A stretch of 52,141 nucleotides of DNA, from positions 1-52,141 of the forward strand of contig CALWSU010000013.1 of NCBI GenBank assembly GCA_944384295.1, written 5' to 3'. The stretch is from an uncultured Lachnospiraceae bacterium (lineage in GTDB: Bacteria; Bacillota; Clostridia; Lachnospirales; Anaerotignaceae). A model generated the notes under the pieces. The model saw only the letters and a list, made by a program, of their open reading frames with translations, was not told where the DNA came from and did not search any database. Each line of letters begins with the position of its first letter. Position 1 is the stretch's first letter. The position numbers were made by a program, and so were the translations under genes. Of the stretch, positions 15,539-24,308 are shown piece by piece.

Positions 15539-16885
15539 TTATGTGCCTGCAATATCCATACTTTCGATGCGTACACTCGGCGCACCAATGCCGCGTAATG
15601 AAATATAAGTGTCATTTGCAACTTCTGTTATGGTTTGCAATAACGTGTAGAAATTTCCCGCAATTGTAATTTGTTCCACGGGAAACGTTTTTACGCCGTT
15701 TTGTATATAAAATCCTTCGGCAGATAAAGAAAAATCGCCCGAAATGGTGTTTGCGCCTGCATGCAGACCAGATACTTCTGTAATATAGACACCCTCTGCC
15801 ATATCCTGCAATAACTGCGCTTGTGTGCGACTGCCAGCAGAAAGATGAAAATTTGTAACAGCGGTCTGTATGGGTGCCATCAATTGCGCCTTAAATCCAT
15901 TGCCCGTAGAAGCAACGCCATCTTTTGCCGCAGATTTGCAGTTGTAAAGCAATGTTTGTAATACGCCTTTGTCTATGATGGTTTTGTTATAACAAGCGAC
16001 ACCTTCGCTGTCAAATGGCGTAGAAGCATAACCATTTGGCAGAAGCGGTAAATCAGATAATGTGACACAGGGCGCGGCAATTTGTTTTTTTTCGCCAAGC
16101 AGAGAAAAACCTTGCTGTACACGGTCTGCAAAAAAAATATTGGCATATACGCCCAAAAGTGCTGCCATGACAGAGCCGTCCAGTACCACAGCATAACGTC
16201 CGGCAGGGATTGCCTTTGCTCCTAAATAAGAAGCAGCGCGTTGTGCAGCGGTTTGCCCAATGGTAATGGGGTCAAATTGCTCCCATTGGTTTCCTTTCCA
16301 AAAATCCGCACCTGTTTTGACTTCTGTCCCATTTTTGGCAATGGCGCAGACATAAGCTGTAGCAAATTGTTTGGTAAAGGAAACCGAAAGCCCATAGCTA
16401 TTTGCAATTGCAATTTCTGAAAAATCAGTCGATAAGGTACAATGGTCAATTGAGGTGATACAGCTTTTCTCTTGTGCCGCTTGCAATGCTGCACATTCCA
16501 TGCGTTTTGCTGCTTGTATTTTTTCTTCTGGCGTCAAACTTTCCAAGGAATCGCTACAGATAGATAGTGTAGGGTATGTTTTTGGTGTATGGTATAAAAA
16601 TTCACGTTCTGTAGTAGGCAGCAAAGCAGCGTTTTCTTTGGCTTGTGCAACCAATGCTGTAATATCGCTTTCGTGCAGTCGTTCTGTATAAGCGTATCCA
16701 GTACGTCCCGCATAGGTGCCGCGAAAACATACCCCTTGCAAATCGCTGTTTTCATAATCCGATACTTCGCCTTCTAATATAGTGACGCCAAAATGTCGGC
16801 TTTTGGCATAATATACTTCACAATCTGTAAAACCAGCCGTCAAAGCTTGCTGCATCAATTTTTGTCCAAATATGTCATACTCCAA
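15539..16885 (-). CDS. pmbA: TldD/PmbA family protein, TldE (PmbA) subunit
   Basis: 448 residues of the U62 peptidase family without a HExxxH site, as expected for the TldE/PmbA partner. The C-terminal GDFSLSAEGFYIQNGVKTFPVEQITIAGN block is typical. With TldD it forms a heteromeric metalloprotease that trims leaders of modified peptides and degrades unfolded peptides. The start is TTG at 16883-16885, directly after tldD, whose last codons (GGAGGG) supply the ribosome site, so the two are coupled. Confidence 0.92.
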   Translation of the reverse strand: MEYDIFGQKLMQQALTAGFTDCEVYYAKSRHFGVTILEGEVSDYENSDLQGVCFRGTYAGRTGYAYTERLHESDITALVAQAKENAALLPTTEREFLYHTPKTYPTLSICSDSLESLTPEEKIQAAKRMECAALQAAQEKSCITSIDHCTLSTDFSEIAIANSYGLSVSFTKQFATAYVCAIAKNGTEVKTGADFWKGNQWEQFDPITIGQTAAQRAASYLGAKAIPAGRYAVVLDGSVMAALLGVYANIFFADRVQQGFSLLGEKKQIAAPCVTLSDLPLLPNGYASTPFDSEGVACYNKTIIDKGVLQTLLYNCKSAAKDGVASTGNGFKAQLMAPIQTAVTNFHLSAGSRTQAQLLQDMAEGVYITEVSGLHAGANTISGDFSLSAEGFYIQNGVKTFPVEQITIAGNFYTLLQTITEVANDTYISLRGIGAPSVRIESMDIAGT

Positions 16886-16890
16886 CGTTT

Positions 16891-18273
16891 TTACCCCCTC
16901 CCTCCAACGGTGATTTCAGACACGCGAATCATAGGCTGACCGACATCGGTCGGAATAGAGCCGCTGATACTGCCGCACATGCCTTGTGCGCGTTTGAGGT
17001 TATTTCCAACATAATCTATTTTTTGTAATACTTCTGCACCTTTTCCAATCAATGTTGCACCGCGCAATGGTTCACAGATTTTTCCGTTGCGAATCCGATA
17101 CGCTTCCAATACAGCAAAATTAAACGCACCCGTGGCAGGGTCTACACTGCCGCCCCCCATTTGTCTTGCGTATAATCCATTTTCTGTATCTTGTATAATT
17201 TGTTCTGGCGTACTTTTGCCGGGCGCAATAAATGTATTTGTCATACGGCTGGTTGGCGCAAAACGATAATTTTCCCGTCGGGCACTGCCTGTAGGTGCAG
17301 TCTGCATTTTTTTGCCGTTCATGCGGTCTACCAAATAGGAACGCAAGATACCATTTTCAATCAGTATATTACGGCGGGTAGGTGTGCCTTCGTCATCCAT
17401 ACGCGCAGAACCCCATGCATTGGGAATCGTACCATCATCTATGGCGGTCACAAGCGGAGAAGCGATTTGTTGCCCTAGTTTGCCAGCAAATACAGACGCA
17501 TTGCGCGCCACAGCAGTCGCTTCCAAACTATGTCCGCACGCTTCATGAAAAATTACGCCGCCAAAACCATTTTCTATCACAACTGGCATACGTCCCGCAG
17601 GGCAGGGCTTTGCGCCTAGCATGGTGACAGCAATGCGCGCCGCCTCGCGGGCTTCTGCTTCTGCATTGATTTTTGAGAATAATTCAAAACCAACCGAGCC
17701 GCCCGGTCCCAAATAGCCGCTTTGTTTCTCTGTTGCGGAGGAAGCCACTGCTTCTATGGTAAAGCGACTGCGCACACGTTCGTCCTCTGCCCATACGCCT
17801 TCTGTATTGACAATCAAAACTTGTTTGGTGATGTCAATAAATGTAGCGCGCGTTTGTGAAATACGCGTATCATAAGCAAATGCCGCCGCACTGGCAGCAG
17901 CCAGACGTTCCGCCTTTTGTTTTTTTGCGATGGTATCCGGCATTTGCACAATGGTATGCAAGGGATAGGGCGCAGGGTCATAAAACGGCTGTATACGTGA
18001 CAAACGACTACCTTTTATGGTAGCCGCCATATCTTTGGCAAGGCGTACCAATTGAGCTTCGCTGGTATCATTGGAAAACGCATAAATCACGCGATTTCCA
18101 AAAAACAATCGTATGCCTGCCCCATAATCCAACCCACTGGCAGCGGTTTCTATCGCTTGATTGACCATTACAAGTCGGTTTTGTTTGGTTTGTTCTACAT
18201 ATAGTTCGGCAAAATCCGCCCCTGTTTCTAAAGCGGCTTCTAACACATGTGTCACAACAGAACGTTTTAACAT
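16891..18273 (-). CDS. tldD: metalloprotease TldD
   Basis: 460 residues with the zinc motif HEACGH at 243-248 (HExxxH) and the conserved GGVIFHEACGHSLEA context; the C-terminal SVDPATGAFNFAV and GNNLKRAQGMCGSISG blocks are also typical. It is the catalytic half of the TldD/TldE protease and lies directly upstream of pmbA. Its start overlaps the end of recU by 7 nt. No peptide-precursor gene is seen nearby, so a general housekeeping role is more likely than maturation of a local peptide. Confidence 0.94.
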   Translation of the reverse strand: MLKRSVVTHVLEAALETGADFAELYVEQTKQNRLVMVNQAIETAASGLDYGAGIRLFFGNRVIYAFSNDTSEAQLVRLAKDMAATIKGSRLSRIQPFYDPAPYPLHTIVQMPDTIAKKQKAERLAAASAAAFAYDTRISQTRATFIDITKQVLIVNTEGVWAEDERVRSRFTIEAVASSATEKQSGYLGPGGSVGFELFSKINAEAEAREAARIAVTMLGAKPCPAGRMPVVIENGFGGVIFHEACGHSLEATAVARNASVFAGKLGQQIASPLVTAIDDGTIPNAWGSARMDDEGTPTRRNILIENGILRSYLVDRMNGKKMQTAPTGSARRENYRFAPTSRMTNTFIAPGKSTPEQIIQDTENGLYARQMGGGSVDPATGAFNFAVLEAYRIRNGKICEPLRGATLIGKGAEVLQKIDYVGNNLKRAQGMCGSISGSIPTDVGQPMIRVSEITVGGRG

Positions 18274-18821
18274 GGTGTTTCCCCCTTTTGTGCCTGCTCC
18301 TCCAGATAATATGCCAGTGTATCCAAATAATGTAGTATGCCATTGCCTTTTTGCTGGATTTGGTATTGTTTCTCAAACGCCTGATAAGGAATGGATTTTC
18401 TGCCGCCATTTTGTGCCATATCCCAATATTGGCGCAATACAGCAACAGGAAGAAAATAATATTCTTCCAAAGTGGAAAAATAAACCAACAAAAAAGACAG
18501 CCCTTGTTGTGCGCAAAAATCTTCCATAAACAAAAGTTGATGTTCATGTATATTTTGTAAAGGTAAATGCTTTTGCGCGGTTTCTTTTGCGTCAAAGCAG
18601 ACGGGAATCCCTTGCACAACACCGATATAGTCTACGGTACTGCTTTGTTCAAAGTATGCCAATGTGATGGTATGTTTTTGATTATCCACTTGCACAGGTG
18701 TAATGGGTGTCGGTATTTTTTGGAATAATGCAAGCCCATGTCTGCGGTAATATTCATTTGTAACGTTTATGATGTCTTCCAAAGCACTGCCACGCAGCCC
18801 GCGGCTGTTCCAATGCGCCAT
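18267..18821 (-). CDS. recU: Holliday junction resolvase RecU
   Basis: 184 residues. The family signatures are clear: WNSRGLRGSALEDIIN at 4-19, IPTPI at about 36-40, STVDYIGV near 61-68, and FDAKET with HLPLQNIHEHQ after it, containing the catalytic Asp/Glu-x-Lys of the nuclease fold. RecU cuts four-way junctions during recombination and chromosome segregation in Bacillota. In bacilli it sits beside a penicillin-binding protein gene; here it sits before tldD instead. AAGGAGGC lies before the ATG. Confidence 0.95.
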   Translation of the reverse strand: MAHWNSRGLRGSALEDIINVTNEYYRRHGLALFQKIPTPITPVQVDNQKHTITLAYFEQSSTVDYIGVVQGIPVCFDAKETAQKHLPLQNIHEHQLLFMEDFCAQQGLSFLLVYFSTLEEYYFLPVAVLRQYWDMAQNGGRKSIPYQAFEKQYQIQQKGNGILHYLDTLAYYLEEQAQKGETPC

Positions 18822-18890
18822 GTCAGAATCCAGCCTCCTTATGGTGTCTGATGCTGTGTTGTTTGGCGAATCTTAAAAGTATGGCAAAAA

Positions 18891-18926
18891 CAGAAAATAC
18901 AGAAAATACAGAAAATACAGCAAATA
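18891..18926. repeat. 9-bp tandem repeat
   Basis: Three copies of CAGAAAATA and one CAGCAAATA in tandem, with partial units on both sides, in the gap between recU and the next minus-strand gene. No coding role supported. Confidence 0.85.
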
Positions 18927-18950
18927 CAGCAAAAACCATTGACAATAGAT

Positions 18951-19328
18951 TTAAAGCTGTATGATTTCTTGTATTTTTTCTAACTGATGGGCAATGATTT
19001 GATTGCCGCTGCGAATACAAATTATATGAATTTGGTTCATGCCAATCAATTCGCCTTCTATGATTTTTTCTTGTGTTGTGGTAATGCGTATCCGTGTGCC
19101 GCTTTGAAATTCAGTTCCGTGAAAGGATACAGTTTCTATCGGGAACATTTCTCGACAGCGTTTCAATGCTGCCTGCATTTCGGCTTCGCCCCATGTTTGC
19201 TTCTCGCTGTCCTCTGCACTGCCGAAGAAAAATAACTGAATAAAACGTATGACACTAAACACAATCAATGCCAGACATGCGGCAAGCAAGACTTGTTGCC
19301 AGCTCAGTGCTGCAAAGCGTTCCAACAT
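18951..19328 (-). CDS. membrane-anchored protein of unknown function
   Basis: 125 residues: one N-terminal membrane segment (about 10-35, WQQVLLAACLALIVFSVIRFIQLFFF) then a soluble, probably cytoplasmic domain with an Sm/Hfq-like string of short beta strands (GTRIRITTTQEKIIEGELIGMNQIHIICIRSG). It abuts rsmI: its start lies 1 nt beyond that gene's stop, so it belongs to the same transcript. A beta-barrel nucleic-acid or effector domain is only a guess. I do not recognise the family. Confidence 0.75.
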   Translation of the reverse strand: MLERFAALSWQQVLLAACLALIVFSVIRFIQLFFFGSAEDSEKQTWGEAEMQAALKRCREMFPIETVSFHGTEFQSGTRIRITTTQEKIIEGELIGMNQIHIICIRSGNQIIAHQLEKIQEIIQL

Positions 19329-20195
19329 TTATCTGCCCTCCTCCTTTTTGGTCTGTTGATGGATATGATTATAAATATCACGCTTAGAAACGCCGCGGTC
19401 TTTTGCCGCTTGTTTCATAGCGTCTTTTTCGGACATGCCCTGTGTGACATACTGTGCGACATGTTCCTCAATCGAAATACGTGCCCAATCGGCTTGGGCA
19501 GCCTGCTGTTGTTCTTCTAAAGTATATCCCGCATACACCAATACAAATTCACCTTTTGGAGGGTTTTGTGTAAAATGTGTACGAATCTCAGCGGCAGTGC
19601 CGCGGCGGACTTCTTCAAATTTCTTGGTCAGTTCACGTATGGCAGCCATACTGCGTTGTGCGCCAAAAAGCTGTTCCAGTTCTGCTAATGTGTCTAATAG
19701 ACGATGTGGTGCTTCATAAAATATCATGGTGCGATGTTCTTTTTCCAAACGGGAGAGTATGGCACGACGTTCTTTTTTATCCATAGGCAAAAATCCTTCA
19801 AATACAAAACGTCGTGTATCTAATCCAGATAGCACCAAGGCGGTAATCCCTGCGGACGCACCGGGCGCGACTGTGACAGGAATCCCCGCTGCATGGCAAA
19901 GCTGTACCAAATCCGCGCCGGGGTCAGAAATACCGGGCATGCCTGCATCACTGACGAGCGCAATGTTTTCACCGTTTTGCAGTCTTTCTATGAGTTGTGC
20001 CCCTTTGGCGGCTTTGTTATGCTCATGATAACTGGTCATAGGGGTTTTGATTTCAAAATGGTTGAGCAGTTTTCGGGTATTGCGTGTGTCTTCTGCCGCG
20101 ATGATGTCCACAGTTTGTAATAAATGTAATACACGTAAAGAAATATCGTCCAAATTGCCAATTGGTGTGGCGCAGAGATATAATGTACCTGTCAT
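19329..20195 (-). CDS. rsmI: 16S rRNA 2'-O-ribose C1402 methyltransferase RsmI
   Basis: 288 residues of the tetrapyrrole methylase fold: LYLCATPIGNLDDISLR at 5-21, AEDTRNT near 34-40, SDAGMPGISDPG at about 82-93 and GASAGITALVLSG at 112-124. These are signature blocks of RsmI, which methylates the ribose of C1402 in the decoding centre using SAM. In Bacillus it ends the tmk-holB-ricT region, as here. The C-terminal KKDIYNxIH-like helix is present (SKRDIYNHIH). Confidence 0.96.
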   Translation of the reverse strand: MTGTLYLCATPIGNLDDISLRVLHLLQTVDIIAAEDTRNTRKLLNHFEIKTPMTSYHEHNKAAKGAQLIERLQNGENIALVSDAGMPGISDPGADLVQLCHAAGIPVTVAPGASAGITALVLSGLDTRRFVFEGFLPMDKKERRAILSRLEKEHRTMIFYEAPHRLLDTLAELEQLFGAQRSMAAIRELTKKFEEVRRGTAAEIRTHFTQNPPKGEFVLVYAGYTLEEQQQAAQADWARISIEEHVAQYVTQGMSEKDAMKQAAKDRGVSKRDIYNHIHQQTKKEEGR

Positions 20196-20198
20196 ATG

Positions 20199-20954
20199 TT
20201 ATGCCTGCCCTTCCCCGTAATAGATTTCATAAATTTCGTCAGTATATTCATTCGGTGCGCGATAGATAATCAAAGGCGATTGTACCTGTAACATGGGCTT
20301 GCTGCCGCGACAAGCTTCAATCAATACCATAGATGGCGCTTTGTCGATATAAGAATGTACAAAACGCAGTCTTTTCGGCTCTAAGCGGTATTGACGTAGT
20401 AAACAAATCATGTCCGCAAGGCGTTGCGGACGATGCACCATATAAAACCGTCCCTTTGGACGCAAAACCTTTGCCGCTTCTCGCACGACATCTTCTAATG
20501 TACAGAGGATTTCATGACGTGCAATGGCTTTTGCGTCTGATGGATTTTGCAGTCCGCCACCTGCATGCATGTAGGGCGGATTGCAAGTCACAACATCAAA
20601 AATAGATGCGCCAAATTGTTGAGAGGCGGTCTTGATGTCACCTATGATAATATCTATTTTTTCTTCTAGTCCATTCAAAGCAACACTGCGTTGTGCCATT
20701 TCTGCGCTGTCAGGCTGAATTTCCAGACCAGTAAAATGTTCCCCCATGGTTCTGCCTTCCAATAATATAGGCAGTATGCCGGTACCTGTACCCAAATCTA
20801 AAACAGTTTCACCTTTTTTGACGCGAGCAAAACCACTTAATATCACAGCATCAATACCAAAGCAGAAGCGTTTGGGGTCTTGTATGATGGTATAGCCTTT
20901 CCGATGCAGGTCATCAATGCGCTCTCCATCTTTTATGTGCACATCATTCCTCAT
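20199..20954 (-). CDS. trmN6: tRNA1(Val) adenine-37 N6-methyltransferase (TrmN6/YabB type)
   Basis: 251 residues of a class I SAM-dependent methyltransferase: SAM loop LDLGTGTGI at 52-60, acidic LEIQ near 77-80, and the catalytic NPPY at 125-128 typical of N6-adenine methylation. Its start overlaps ricT by 11 nt and its stop is 3 nt before rsmI, so it is firmly in the operon and in the same place as yabB in Bacillus subtilis. Substrate is inferred from family and context. Confidence 0.93.
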   Translation of the reverse strand: MRNDVHIKDGERIDDLHRKGYTIIQDPKRFCFGIDAVILSGFARVKKGETVLDLGTGTGILPILLEGRTMGEHFTGLEIQPDSAEMAQRSVALNGLEEKIDIIIGDIKTASQQFGASIFDVVTCNPPYMHAGGGLQNPSDAKAIARHEILCTLEDVVREAAKVLRPKGRFYMVHRPQRLADMICLLRQYRLEPKRLRFVHSYIDKAPSMVLIEACRGSKPMLQVQSPLIIYRAPNEYTDEIYEIYYGEGQA

Positions 20955-21828
20955 ATTCCGTCAAATCCTCCACTTCCTGCTGGGGTTGGCGTTTTTTCTT
21001 TTTGGAACGAATCACTTTGATTTCATCTACATGGTAAAATCCAATGGTTGGCGGGTCATTTTCTTTTTTGCGTACTGCCGCTTTGACTTGCTGCATCAAT
21101 ACATTGGTCGATAAAATTTCGCCAGTGCCGTCTGGGGTAGAAATGATATCACCCACAAAAGGCAGTTTTTGATTCAATTCTTCGTAAACATCTTCTTCGT
21201 ATTTCAAACAGCACATCAATCTGCCGCAAATGCCGCTGATTTTGGTAGGATTGAGTGCCAAATTTTGGTCTTTTGCCATTTTAATGGAAACGGGTTGGAA
21301 ATCGCCTAAAAATGTAGCGCAGCATAACGCTCTGCCACAAATGCCGATTCCATTGAGCATTTTGGCTTCATCTCTGACGCCGATTTGACGCAGTTCGATA
21401 CGCATACGAAATACAGCCGCCAATTCTTTGACCAACTCACGAAAATCCACACGCCCATCAGAGGTGAAATAAAATATCAGTTTGTTTCGGTCAAATGTCA
21501 TTTCGACATCTACCAATTTCATATCTAATTGCAAACGGGCGATTTTTTCTAAACAGATGGAAAATGCTTCTGTTTCCCGCTTTGCATTTTGTTCCACAAT
21601 TTGCGCATCTTCCGCAGTAGCGGGACGCAGTACTTTTTTCAAAGGTGGGACAATGGTTTCTTCTGGCACCATTGTATTTTCACGCACCACTGCGCCATAT
21701 TCTATCCCGCGCGCGGTTTCCACAATGGCGAAACTGTCTTTTTCCAAGGTTTGTCCATCGGGGTCGAAATAATACATTTTGCCGGCTTTTTTGAACCGGA
21801 TTCCTACAACTTCTATCATTTCTGTCAT
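20944..21828 (-). CDS. ricT: PSP1-domain protein RicT (YaaT)
   Basis: 294 residues with the PSP1 domain and a conserved cysteine-rich core: CGRALCC near 177-183 and ICGRLMCCLKYEE near 202-214. In Bacillus subtilis RicT (YaaT) forms an Fe-S-bearing complex with RicA and RicF that promotes RNase Y mRNA processing, sporulation and biofilm formation. Neither partner is encoded in this window. It lies between holB and trmN6, as in Bacillus except that yabA is missing. Confidence 0.95.
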   Translation of the reverse strand: MTEMIEVVGIRFKKAGKMYYFDPDGQTLEKDSFAIVETARGIEYGAVVRENTMVPEETIVPPLKKVLRPATAEDAQIVEQNAKRETEAFSICLEKIARLQLDMKLVDVEMTFDRNKLIFYFTSDGRVDFRELVKELAAVFRMRIELRQIGVRDEAKMLNGIGICGRALCCATFLGDFQPVSIKMAKDQNLALNPTKISGICGRLMCCLKYEEDVYEELNQKLPFVGDIISTPDGTGEILSTNVLMQQVKAAVRKKENDPPTIGFYHVDEIKVIRSKKKKRQPQQEVEDLTEYEE

Positions 21829-21834
21829 GTATGC

Positions 21835-22815
21835 TTATTCTCCTTTTAACTCCATCAGCAATACTTCGATTGTCAAACGGAAATTTGCGTTTTGTGTCAG
21901 CTGCGTACGCGCTTGCTGTACCGCTATTGCTTTATGTGCCAAAACAGCGGCGTCTTCTGTGGCATGTGCGTATAGTGCGGCTTGTAAATCTTGTTGTATC
22001 AAGAGTGTATCATCGTGCAGTCGTTTGGCAAACAATAAATCACGATACCATAATGCTATGACATCTAAAAAGCGAAAATCATTTTGATAGATTTCCCATT
22101 CTTTTGCCCAAAGCAATACTTCCGCCAAAGAAGTATTTTGTATGCGCTGCAATTTTGCTAAAACATCTTGCCGCATTTGTAAAAAAGCCTCATCTTCCAG
22201 CAATGTGAGCGCTTGTCCAATACTGCCTTGCGCATAAGCGGCATAGCTGGCTGCCTGTTCTGAAGAAAGCGACTTTTTTTCCTGTAAATAAGACGCTACT
22301 ATCTGCGCGGGCAGGGGATGAAGATGCAGGCTGATACAACGAGAAAGCACGGTTTCTAAAAAAGCAGCTTGCTGTTTTGCAAGCAGCAAAAATACAGCAT
22401 AGCTGGGTGGTTCCTCCAATGTTTTGAGCAGTGCATTTTGTGCGGCAGGCGTCATAGTATCCGCCTGTTCGATGATATAGATTTTATAGGAATAACGATA
22501 TGGCTTGATTGCAACATCGTCTATGATTTTGGTACGGATTTCTTCAACACCCAAAGACTTTTTCTCAGGACGTACAAGAATCAAGTCTGGGTGTGCGCCT
22601 GCGTCATAGGCATGACAGCTTTTGCAGATACCACATGGTTCTGTGCCGCCTTGTTCGCAAAAAAGCGTTTGCGCAAATGTATGTGCAAGCAGTTTTTTGC
22701 CGCTGCCATCGTCGCCCAAAAGCAGATATGCGTGAGAAATACGTTTTTGTTGTATGGCATGTTGTAAATGATGCACCAAAAGGGCATTGCCATAGATATT
22801 GGAAAATTGATACAA
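21835..22815 (-). CDS. holB: DNA polymerase III subunit delta'
   Basis: 326 residues, AAA+ clamp-loader subunit. The nucleotide loop reads GDDGSGKK (34-41), four cysteines at 53, 61, 64 and 67 make the zinc module, and TPAAQNALLKTLEEPP at about 127-142 and LSRC near 164-167 match delta' rather than tau/gamma. It loads the sliding clamp at the replication fork. Start is TTG at 22813-22815 with GGAGGAGAGG directly upstream. Same position as in the Bacillus cluster. Confidence 0.94.
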   Translation of the reverse strand: MYQFSNIYGNALLVHHLQHAIQQKRISHAYLLLGDDGSGKKLLAHTFAQTLFCEQGGTEPCGICKSCHAYDAGAHPDLILVRPEKKSLGVEEIRTKIIDDVAIKPYRYSYKIYIIEQADTMTPAAQNALLKTLEEPPSYAVFLLLAKQQAAFLETVLSRCISLHLHPLPAQIVASYLQEKKSLSSEQAASYAAYAQGSIGQALTLLEDEAFLQMRQDVLAKLQRIQNTSLAEVLLWAKEWEIYQNDFRFLDVIALWYRDLLFAKRLHDDTLLIQQDLQAALYAHATEDAAVLAHKAIAVQQARTQLTQNANFRLTIEVLLMELKGE

Positions 22816-22887
22816 TGCCCTCTCCTCCTTTTTGAGATTTGCATGAAATCACTTTTGCTTAGATTTTCTTAGAATTGCTGAAATCGT

Positions 22888-23214
22888 TTAAAATTTATGG
22901 AACTGCTCTACATCTAATACAAATACAGTTGCGCCGCCGACTTTGACTTCAATGGGCGCAAGGATAAAGCCATGCATTGCGCCGCATGCAGAAGGCAATG
23001 TGGCGTATTGTGTACGAGATTTGCTGTTTTCTTCTATGATTTTCAATACACTGTCTACTTGGTCATCTTGTACACCGGTCATCAATGTGGTGTTGCCGCT
23101 ACGCAAAAAGCCACCTTTGGTTGCCAAACGAGTGACTTGGATTTCTGCGTCGTTTAAGTGCGCAATCACTTCTGTTGCGTCTTCGTCTTGTATGATTGCA
23201 ATGATTAATTTCAT
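22888..23214 (-). CDS. darA: cyclic-di-AMP receptor DarA (PstA/YaaQ)
   Basis: 108 residues of the PII-like DUF970 family: KLIIAIIQDEDA at the N-terminus, TRLATKGGFLRSGNTTLMTGV at about 28-48 and GATVFVLDVEQF near the end. Trimeric PII-like receptors of this family bind cyclic-di-AMP. No downstream effector is settled. It lies between tmk and holB as in Bacillus; the small gene yaaR that usually follows is absent. A GGAG/GAGG site precedes the ATG. Confidence 0.95.
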   Translation of the reverse strand: MKLIIAIIQDEDATEVIAHLNDAEIQVTRLATKGGFLRSGNTTLMTGVQDDQVDSVLKIIEENSKSRTQYATLPSACGAMHGFILAPIEVKVGGATVFVLDVEQFHKF

Positions 23215-23265
23215 ATTTCCTCACAGCTCCTTTCTATCAATATAAAACAATGTAAAATATATATT

Positions 23266-23892
23266 TTATGATAATAATACATCTAATGCGCTACGAATGT
23301 GCGAAAAAACGGTTTCGATTTCCTGTCCTGCATCAATGCGGCAAATACGGGCAGGCTCTGCTTGACATAAGGCTTCATATCCTGCTGCAACACGTTCATG
23401 AAAGGCTTGTGTTTCTAATTCCATGCGGTCTAAACTGTGTTGCTGTTGGGCTTGTTTGCGCGCGATGCCATCAGCCGCAGACAAAGCAAGGTAAATGGTC
23501 AAATCTGGTTTCAGACCTGCGGTAGCAATCTCATTGACGATGCGTACCATATCCCCTAAATCACGCCCATATGCCTGATAAGCGATGCTGGAATCCGTAA
23601 AACGGTCCGAAAGCACAATTTTGCCAGCAGACAATGCAGGTAAAATTTTTTCTTCTACATGCTGCGCACGACTGGCGGCATATAATAACATTTCTGTGCG
23701 TGCCGTCATATGAGAATAGGCTGGATTGAGTATGATGTTGCGAATGGCTTCTGCAATGGGTGTGCCGCCGGGTTCTCGTGTCACCACGACAGAATAGCCT
23801 TTTGCTTCTAAATAAGAAACCATTTTTTTGATTTGTGTGGATTTGCCGCTCCCATCTCCGCCTTCTATGGATATGAAATAGCCTTTACTCAT
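23266..23892 (-). CDS. tmk: thymidylate kinase
   Basis: 208 residues, P-loop kinase. FISIEGGDGSGKST at 6-19 is the nucleotide loop, TREPGGTPIAEAIR near 39-52 contains the dTMP-binding ExPGG, and SDRFTDSSIAYQAYGR at about 94-109 the DRx motif. It converts dTMP to dTDP. The frame stays open for 35 more codons upstream, but ATG 23892 gives the family start (MxxGxFIxIEGxDGxGKST). It is first in the tmk-darA-holB-ricT-trmN6-rsmI operon, behind the promoter at 23953-23981. Confidence 0.96.
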   Translation of the reverse strand: MSKGYFISIEGGDGSGKSTQIKKMVSYLEAKGYSVVVTREPGGTPIAEAIRNIILNPAYSHMTARTEMLLYAASRAQHVEEKILPALSAGKIVLSDRFTDSSIAYQAYGRDLGDMVRIVNEIATAGLKPDLTIYLALSAADGIARKQAQQQHSLDRMELETQAFHERVAAGYEALCQAEPARICRIDAGQEIETVFSHIRSALDVLLS

Positions 23893-23952
23893 AAAAAATA
23901 CCCCGTTTTGCTTGTTTGATGATTTGTTTTGTTTTTTACAGACTATTTTTAT

Positions 23953-23981
23953 ATTATAGCATATTCTATACAGATTGGCAA
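23953..23981 (-). promoter_or_regulatory. sigma-A promoter of the tmk operon
   Basis: Minus strand TTGCCA (23976-23981), 17-bp spacer, TATAAT (23953-23958), about 60 bp before tmk. Confidence 0.85.
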
Positions 23982-24095
23982 AAAAAGATAACAACACCCC
24001 AAGAAGAAGCTAGAAAATACTGGAGCTGTTTTGTGTTATGCAAAGGAATACAAATATTTTTTGATACCAATTTGATTTTTGTTTCGTATGTTACA

Positions 24096-24111
24096 CTTTT
24101 CTTAAGAAAAG
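24096..24111. promoter_or_regulatory. perfect palindrome upstream of the SLH gene
   Basis: CTTTTCTTAAGAAAAG is a perfect 16-bp palindrome, flanked by ACA and GTGT. It lies in the 415-bp gap between divergent tmk and the SLH gene and could be an operator. The gap also holds a first AAGGAGG (about 24236) with no good ORF behind it and a second, at 24294, that serves the SLH gene; no clear plus-strand promoter was found. Confidence 0.4.
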
Positions 24112-24308
24112 GTGTCTTTACTTGCGATTTTTGTGCATATGTGATATGGTAAAATCAAAAAAAGTATCTCTATTCCATATGAAATAATATTTTATGAAAA
24201 ATCCGCAATCGTGATAAAAAATTTGTCGTATACAAGGAGGAAAAACGACAGCGGTTTGCGAAAATAAATAAAAGTATGGAAGTGTTTGCAAACAAGGAGG
24301 GGACAGAG

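Noticed and set aside
18891..18932. Tandem repeat as a CRISPR array
   Set aside because: Units are 9 bp and have no spacers, and no cas genes are present.
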